A stretch of DNA of 34,144 nucleotides, taken from positions 15,690 through 49,833 of the forward strand of contig JABBNZ010000020.1 of NCBI GenBank assembly GCA_019352035.1. The letters are read 5' to 3'. The stretch comes from Pseudomonadota bacterium (GTDB lineage Bacteria > Pseudomonadota > Gammaproteobacteria > Steroidobacterales > Steroidobacteraceae). The translations under genes and the position numbers were made by a program. Positions 30,666 to 34,144 of this stretch are shown here, piece after piece. Position 1 is the stretch's first letter; every line of letters begins with the position of its first letter. The notes below the pieces were generated by a model, which saw only the letters and a program-made list of their open reading frames with translations, made no database searches and was not told the origin of the DNA.

Positions 30666-31712
30666 ATGGTCTCCCCTCAGCTTAGGCAGCGAGCGGCTTT
30701 CCTGGCCCTGGTGGGCGCAACCACCGCCGGCATCGTGGGTTGCGCATTGCTCGCGGCACCCTTCCTGGCCCCGCTGGTGGGGGCGGCCACGTTGGCGATT
30801 CTGTTCGTACCGCTGCACGAGGCCCTCGAGAAACGACTCAAGCGTCGCAACTTGGCAGCGGCTACGTCGGTCCTCGTCGTGGCCGCGCTGGTCCTGGTTC
30901 CAATGGCGTTCGTCATCAAGAGAATCGTCGACCAGGTTGCCTCGGGCGCTCTGTATTTCCAGCATCAGGTAGACACCGGCGCGTTCCAGAGCTTCCTCGA
31001 CCGCAATCCGCGGATTGCGCCGATCGGCACTTGGATCGAGCAGCACGTCGAGCTGCGCTCCATCTCTGCGGCCGTGGCTGCCGAGCTGAGCCATGCCGCA
31101 GCGTCGTTCTTGCGTGGATCGGTGGCGCAGCTGCTCGGCGGCTTACTGACTTTCTATCTTCTCTTCTTCTTCCTGCGTGACCGGCGATCCATCGTGCAAT
31201 GGGTCGAGCATGCGCTGCCGCTGAGCGCCGACGACACGATGCGCCTCCTCAATCGGATCACCGACACGGTTCGGGCGACGGTCTGGGGCACGGCAGCAGT
31301 ATCGGCGGTCCAGGGAGCACTGGGCGGCCTGATGTTTTGGATCCTCGGATTACCCGCTCCGGTAGTCTGGGGGTTCATCATGGGTGTCTTGTCTCTCGTG
31401 CCGGTGCTCGGCGCCTTCATCGTGTGGATACCCGCCGTGGTGTTCCTCGCGCTGCAAGGCCATTGGAGCAAGGTCATCGTCCTGACGATATGGGGCGCGG
31501 TAGTTGTCGGCGGGATCGACAATCTCCTGCGGCCGATCTGGGTCGGTAGCAGGCTGAAACTGCACACTCTGGCCGCTTTCATCTCGATGCTGGGCGGCAT
31601 TTTGCTGCTCGGCGCATCCGGATTCGTGCTCGGCCCGGTCATTGTGACGCTGACCCTGGGACTGCTGGATGTCTGGCGCACTCGACGGACCGCCGAAGGC
31701 CAGTCCCGCTGA
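30666..31712 (+). CDS. AI-2E family (PerM/TqsA-like) membrane transporter
   Basis: This protein is 348 residues from the ATG at 30666 with about eight membrane segments. Two lie at the start (FLALVGATTAGIVGCALLAAPFLAPLVGAATLAILFVPLHEAL). A central amphipathic, soluble part follows (KRIVDQVASGALYFQHQVD...RNPRIAPIGTWIEQ), then LLGGLLTFYLLFFFLRD. The family's C-terminal signature region is VQGALGGLMFWILGLPAPVVWGFIMGVLSLVPVLGAFIVWIPA and IDNLLRPIWVG. Members were named after AI-2 exporter TqsA, but many have unrelated or unknown cargo. An in-frame TTG at 30645 is an alternative start. It appears to be a single gene. Confidence 0.88.
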   Translation: MVSPQLRQRAAFLALVGATTAGIVGCALLAAPFLAPLVGAATLAILFVPLHEALEKRLKRRNLAAATSVLVVAALVLVPMAFVIKRIVDQVASGALYFQHQVDTGAFQSFLDRNPRIAPIGTWIEQHVELRSISAAVAAELSHAAASFLRGSVAQLLGGLLTFYLLFFFLRDRRSIVQWVEHALPLSADDTMRLLNRITDTVRATVWGTAAVSAVQGALGGLMFWILGLPAPVVWGFIMGVLSLVPVLGAFIVWIPAVVFLALQGHWSKVIVLTIWGAVVVGGIDNLLRPIWVGSRLKLHTLAAFISMLGGILLLGASGFVLGPVIVTLTLGLLDVWRTRRTAEGQSR

Positions 31713-32011
31713 GCTCGCGCACGAACGGCATCGGCTTTGCGTGCGCCAGCTTCAATGCACGCCGCAGCGACACTGCGTCGCATCCATTGCGCCAACGCAC
31801 TCCGCGCAGCTCAGGAGTTCCGGGATAACTGCGGAGGTCAGGGCTCGGTTGGTCGCCGGCCCGCGCGCGATCCGGGCCCTTGCAAAGCATGCGAATAACT
31901 CCTTATTGAGCAAAGCGCCAGAACGGCCTCACGCTTGGAGTGCGCGGCAAGGGTTTACGAGCGAGGCAATGGGTCGGGCACCACCACCCGCCCATATCGC
32001 GAGAACAGATC
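31713..32011. other. Gap between AI-2E and cytochrome b561 genes
   Basis: About 300 bases with only shadow open frames and no hairpin or operator that I could identify. It likely contains the promoter of the cytochrome gene. Confidence 0.35.
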
Positions 32012-32593
32012 ATGAACGTCATCGAGACCAGACTAGCACGAGCCTCCACGATCCTCACGGAGCCCACGGCCCGATATGACAAGGTCAGCATTCTGCTGCA
32101 CTGGTTGACGGCCGCGCTCATCATCCTGCTCTGGATCATCGCGCAGGTGATCGACGATTTCGGGCGTGGTACACCGCGCATGATGGTGAGATCGGTTCAC
32201 ATTGCGCTCGGCGTGTCGCTCGCGGTTGTGATCGCGGCCCGTCTTGGCTGGCGCCTGAGTCCGAGCAGGCGCGCCCCGCTTGCGGTGGCGGGCATGCTCG
32301 GCGTTGCCGCGCGGATCGTACACTACGGCCTGTACGCGCTTGTGATCGGAACGATATTGCTCGGACTCACGAACGTCTGGGCACGAGGAGATACGATTTT
32401 CGGACTATTCACAGTTCCGAAGCTCGCGCCGGGCAATCCAGGGCTGAAGGAGACAGTCGAGGAGCTGCACGAATGGTTCGGGAATGCGGTTCTGATCGTC
32501 GCCGCCCTGCACGCCTCGGCGGCGCTCTTCCATCGCCTCATCCTCAGAGACGACGTACTGCGCCGGATGCTGCCGGAGCGGGTGCGCAGATAG
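32012..32593 (+). CDS. Cytochrome b561 family protein
   Basis: This 193-residue inner-membrane protein has four membrane helices. Candidate haem-ligand His residues sit at H30 (LLHWLTA), H63 (RSVHIALG), H104 (RIVHYGLYAL), H153 (ELHEWFG) and H167 (ALHASA). The pattern fits bacterial b561 proteins of the CybB type, which pass electrons between ubiquinone and a partner such as superoxide or a periplasmic protein. The ATG at 32012 follows GAGAA at good spacing; an open frame to 31940 is not needed. No partner gene is nearby. Confidence 0.9.
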   Translation: MNVIETRLARASTILTEPTARYDKVSILLHWLTAALIILLWIIAQVIDDFGRGTPRMMVRSVHIALGVSLAVVIAARLGWRLSPSRRAPLAVAGMLGVAARIVHYGLYALVIGTILLGLTNVWARGDTIFGLFTVPKLAPGNPGLKETVEELHEWFGNAVLIVAALHASAALFHRLILRDDVLRRMLPERVRR

Positions 32594-32806
32594 AGCCGAG
32601 GGGCGAAACGGGACGGTCGGTTTATCGCGACATGCCCCTCGTCGTACCATCAGCTCAGCTAGATTTTTGTCTCCGTCGGCTGCCAACTTTGCGGCGGGAG
32701 ACCCTCGATTCGGATCGCCGGGCTATTCGACGCAGGATCCCAACGGCTACGCCGCCGGTAGATCACCCACGCTTCGATGGAAATACCGCAACGGCCGCAG
32801 CGCCGG
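32594..32806. other. Gap between converging cytochrome b561 and HAD genes
   Basis: 213 bases between two converging genes. No gene or clear terminator hairpin was recognised. Confidence 0.35.
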
Positions 32807-33460
32807 CTACGGTTGCCAGTCGAGAAGATCCGCGATCCGCTCCACGGTCACGTCCGCGGCTGGATAGGCCGCGATCTCCCTGGCGTCATGAGCATAATGA
32901 CCCTGCCGCGGAAAGACGGTAGTCAACGAGCCGCCCCACGCCGCCTTCATCGCCGTGAGGATGCGCAGCTTGTCATCCACCATCACGTAACGCGATGCAG
33001 GGAAGCGGCGCACCACGGAATCGAGCATCCGCTCCTTGTGCAGATAGATGAGCACCCGCCCTTCCACCGCATCCCAAAGACCGGAGCGGCGTACCTTGCG
33101 CGGCTGAAAGACCACGTCCCCGTCCGACAGGATGGCGGTCGGGCCGAAGCGGCGGCAGTGCTCGAGCACCTCCAGCGCCCCAGGATAGAGACGGCTCGCG
33201 AACGGATAGTCCACCAGGAAGGAGGACATGAGCAGCAGTTGCGGCTCATCGAGGTTCTCCAGGCGATAGCGCTGCAGCGCGCCGAGATAGTCGGCATAGC
33301 CAAGCTCGGCGCGCAGTGCCTCGAAGATCGTCCAGTAACGGTCGCGCTGTGCGCGGCCGAACTCTCGCTCCAGATGGATGCTCAGGTCCTCCAGTACCGC
33401 ATCGTTGTCGAGCAGCGTGTTGTCGACATCGAACAGGAACGCGACCGGCGCCGGCGTCAT
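32807..33460 (-). CDS. HAD-superfamily hydrolase
   Basis: This 217-residue protein has the HAD motifs: motif I FDVDNTLLDND (nucleophile Asp11 and Asp13), motif II with Ser in AILSDGD, a motif III Lys in LHKERML, and motif IV YVMVDDKLRIL. A helical cap lies between motifs I and II. This fits a small cytoplasmic phosphatase acting on a phosphorylated metabolite; I cannot name the substrate. Its ATG overlaps the stop of the upstream Gly/Trp/Tyr-rich gene by 4 bases (ATGA), so the two are translated together although their products share no obvious theme. Confidence 0.88.
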   Translation of the reverse strand: MTPAPVAFLFDVDNTLLDNDAVLEDLSIHLEREFGRAQRDRYWTIFEALRAELGYADYLGALQRYRLENLDEPQLLLMSSFLVDYPFASRLYPGALEVLEHCRRFGPTAILSDGDVVFQPRKVRRSGLWDAVEGRVLIYLHKERMLDSVVRRFPASRYVMVDDKLRILTAMKAAWGGSLTTVFPRQGHYAHDAREIAAYPAADVTVERIADLLDWQP

Positions 33461-34143
33461 TGCACGCTATAGCCGCGTGCCTCGAGACACGCGGTCACGG
33501 CGCGCTTGTAGTTCGAGGGTGTTGCCGTCGAGGCATGGGTTTCATTGGCCGGGTTGATGGGATCGAAGCCTGTCTGACCCACCGCCCATTCGTGGCACTG
33601 ATATCGGTCGTTCTCCGTCTGCTGCTTGCTCTGCCCGTTCTTCGGGTAGACATACAGGCTCATCGCGCCCTTGCTGCCGCCGCTCTCCGATTGCGCGGGC
33701 GGCGGCGGTGCGGCCCCTTCGGCCGTCCCGCCAGTAAGGGGGGGCGGGTCGGTCACCACATATTGACCATAATTAGGGCTCCACACGTAGTACACGCCCT
33801 GCCAGTAATAGTACGGGACGCCGCCCCACCAATAGGTGGCGTAGCCGGCCGGCAGGCCCGTCATGAACCACGGGAAGTCCCAGTCGAGATATACGTGTGG
33901 CCAAAAGCGGCCGTCCCAATCGCCGCCGCCCCAGTAGTGCGGCTCCCACCGAGGTCCCCAGGGGCGCACCCAGTAGCTGCGCCCGCGCCCGTCGTCCCAA
34001 TTGGGGTGCATGCCGATCCAATGCGGTACGGCGTAGCGCGGATGGCCCCAGAAATGGCCCTCACCGCCACGGTCGCCGGAGCGCCCCCAATCGCGGTGGT
34101 CGCCCCCGTCATGCCCCCAGTCGCGATGGTCGCCCCCGCCACG
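33457..34143 (-). CDS. Gly/His/Trp/Tyr-rich exported-type protein, DUF6515-like (partial, N-terminus off window)
   Basis: The frame is open to the right edge, so the N-terminus and any signal peptide are missing. The visible part starts with repeated GGDHRDWG units, then an aromatic region (HPNWDDGRGRSYWVRPWGPRWEPHYWGG, then TYWWGGVPYYYWQGVYYVW). A Pro/Ala/Ser linker follows, and then a compact C-terminal domain with YVYPKNGQSKQQTENDRYQCHEWAVGQTGFDP and a terminal CLEARGYSVQ. The last domain resembles envelope proteins of the glycine-zipper/DUF6515 group, with two Cys that may form a disulfide. It probably resides in the periplasm or on the surface. It overlaps the HAD gene by 4 bases. Confidence 0.75.
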   Translation of the reverse strand, partial: RGGGDHRDWGHDGGDHRDWGRSGDRGGEGHFWGHPRYAVPHWIGMHPNWDDGRGRSYWVRPWGPRWEPHYWGGGDWDGRFWPHVYLDWDFPWFMTGLPAGYATYWWGGVPYYYWQGVYYVWSPNYGQYVVTDPPPLTGGTAEGAAPPPPAQSESGGSKGAMSLYVYPKNGQSKQQTENDRYQCHEWAVGQTGFDPINPANETHASTATPSNYKRAVTACLEARGYSVQ

Positions 34144-34144
34144 C
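34075..34144 (-). repeat. Short tandem repeat in the DUF6515-like gene
   Basis: Two roughly 30-bp units encode GGDHRDWGH and GGDHRDWGR at the right edge of the window, with another partial unit likely beyond it. Such repeats can change copy number between strains. Confidence 0.5.

Noticed and set aside
29214-31094. 626-codon minus-strand open frame opposite the SDR and AI-2E genes
   Set aside because: The two opposite-strand genes show clear families, and this frame has the composition of a high-GC shadow.
1-34144. CRISPR array or rRNA genes
   Set aside because: No regularly spaced repeat-spacer units and no rRNA signatures were seen. The only repeats are the att-type copies.

Overview
The window is high-GC DNA from a Gram-negative bacterium. 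It carries a TonB receptor with a FecI/FecR-type sigma and anti-sigma pair, lipopolysaccharide-type GT2 and GT9 glycosyltransferases, lipoproteins and a cytochrome b561. The gene style suggests a gammaproteobacterium of the Xanthomonadales/Steroidobacterales kind. This is inference from gene content, not a taxonomic assignment.

Left part (1-11.5 kb, nearly all on the minus strand): a two-subunit molybdenum hydroxylase (small 2Fe-2S subunit plus a Tat-exported large subunit that runs off the left edge); a WaaE/KdtX-like GT2 glycosyltransferase; a complete cell-surface signalling unit (ECF sigma, FecR-like anti-sigma, large TonB receptor with an N-terminal STN domain); an acetolactate-synthase-like TPP enzyme next to a glyoxalase-II-like metallo-hydrolase; and a small lipoprotein.

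Middle part (11.5-24 kb): a tight minus-strand operon runs from an SbmA/YddA-type ABC protein to a GH144 endo-beta-1,2-glucanase-like enzyme, a GH15 enzyme and a secreted CocE/NonD-type protein. A GH3 beta-glucosidase is divergent from it. The three glycosidases lack signal peptides, so intracellular breakdown of an imported glucan (possibly beta-1,2-linked) is a reasonable model. Two operon members look catalytically dead. The ABC nucleotide-binding domain has lost key Walker A, signature, Walker B and H-loop residues. The CocE-like protein has lost Ser, Asp and His of its triad. A GT9 heptosyltransferase-like gene and a CPA2 antiporter with a C-terminal universal-stress-like region follow.

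Island part (about 24.05-29.55 kb): three direct copies of a 39-bp sequence derived from the 3' half of a tRNA-Val(CAC) gene start exactly at the anticodon loop. They delimit two tandem cassettes of about 2.3 and 1.9 kb. Neither encodes an integrase, but both end in the same roughly 165-bp right-end sequence with iterated short repeats. Cargo: a hotdog thioesterase plus a Fic-domain protein with winged helix (cassette 1), and an AAA/DUF4143 ATPase (cassette 2). Beyond the third copy lie gene fragments: a beta-propeller C-terminus and a DUF6036-like N-terminus. This tandem, integrase-less array is the most unusual structure in the window.

Right part (29.58-34.1 kb): an SDR oxidoreductase, an AI-2E family permease, a cytochrome b561, and a HAD hydrolase overlapping a Gly/Trp/Tyr-rich protein that runs off the right edge.
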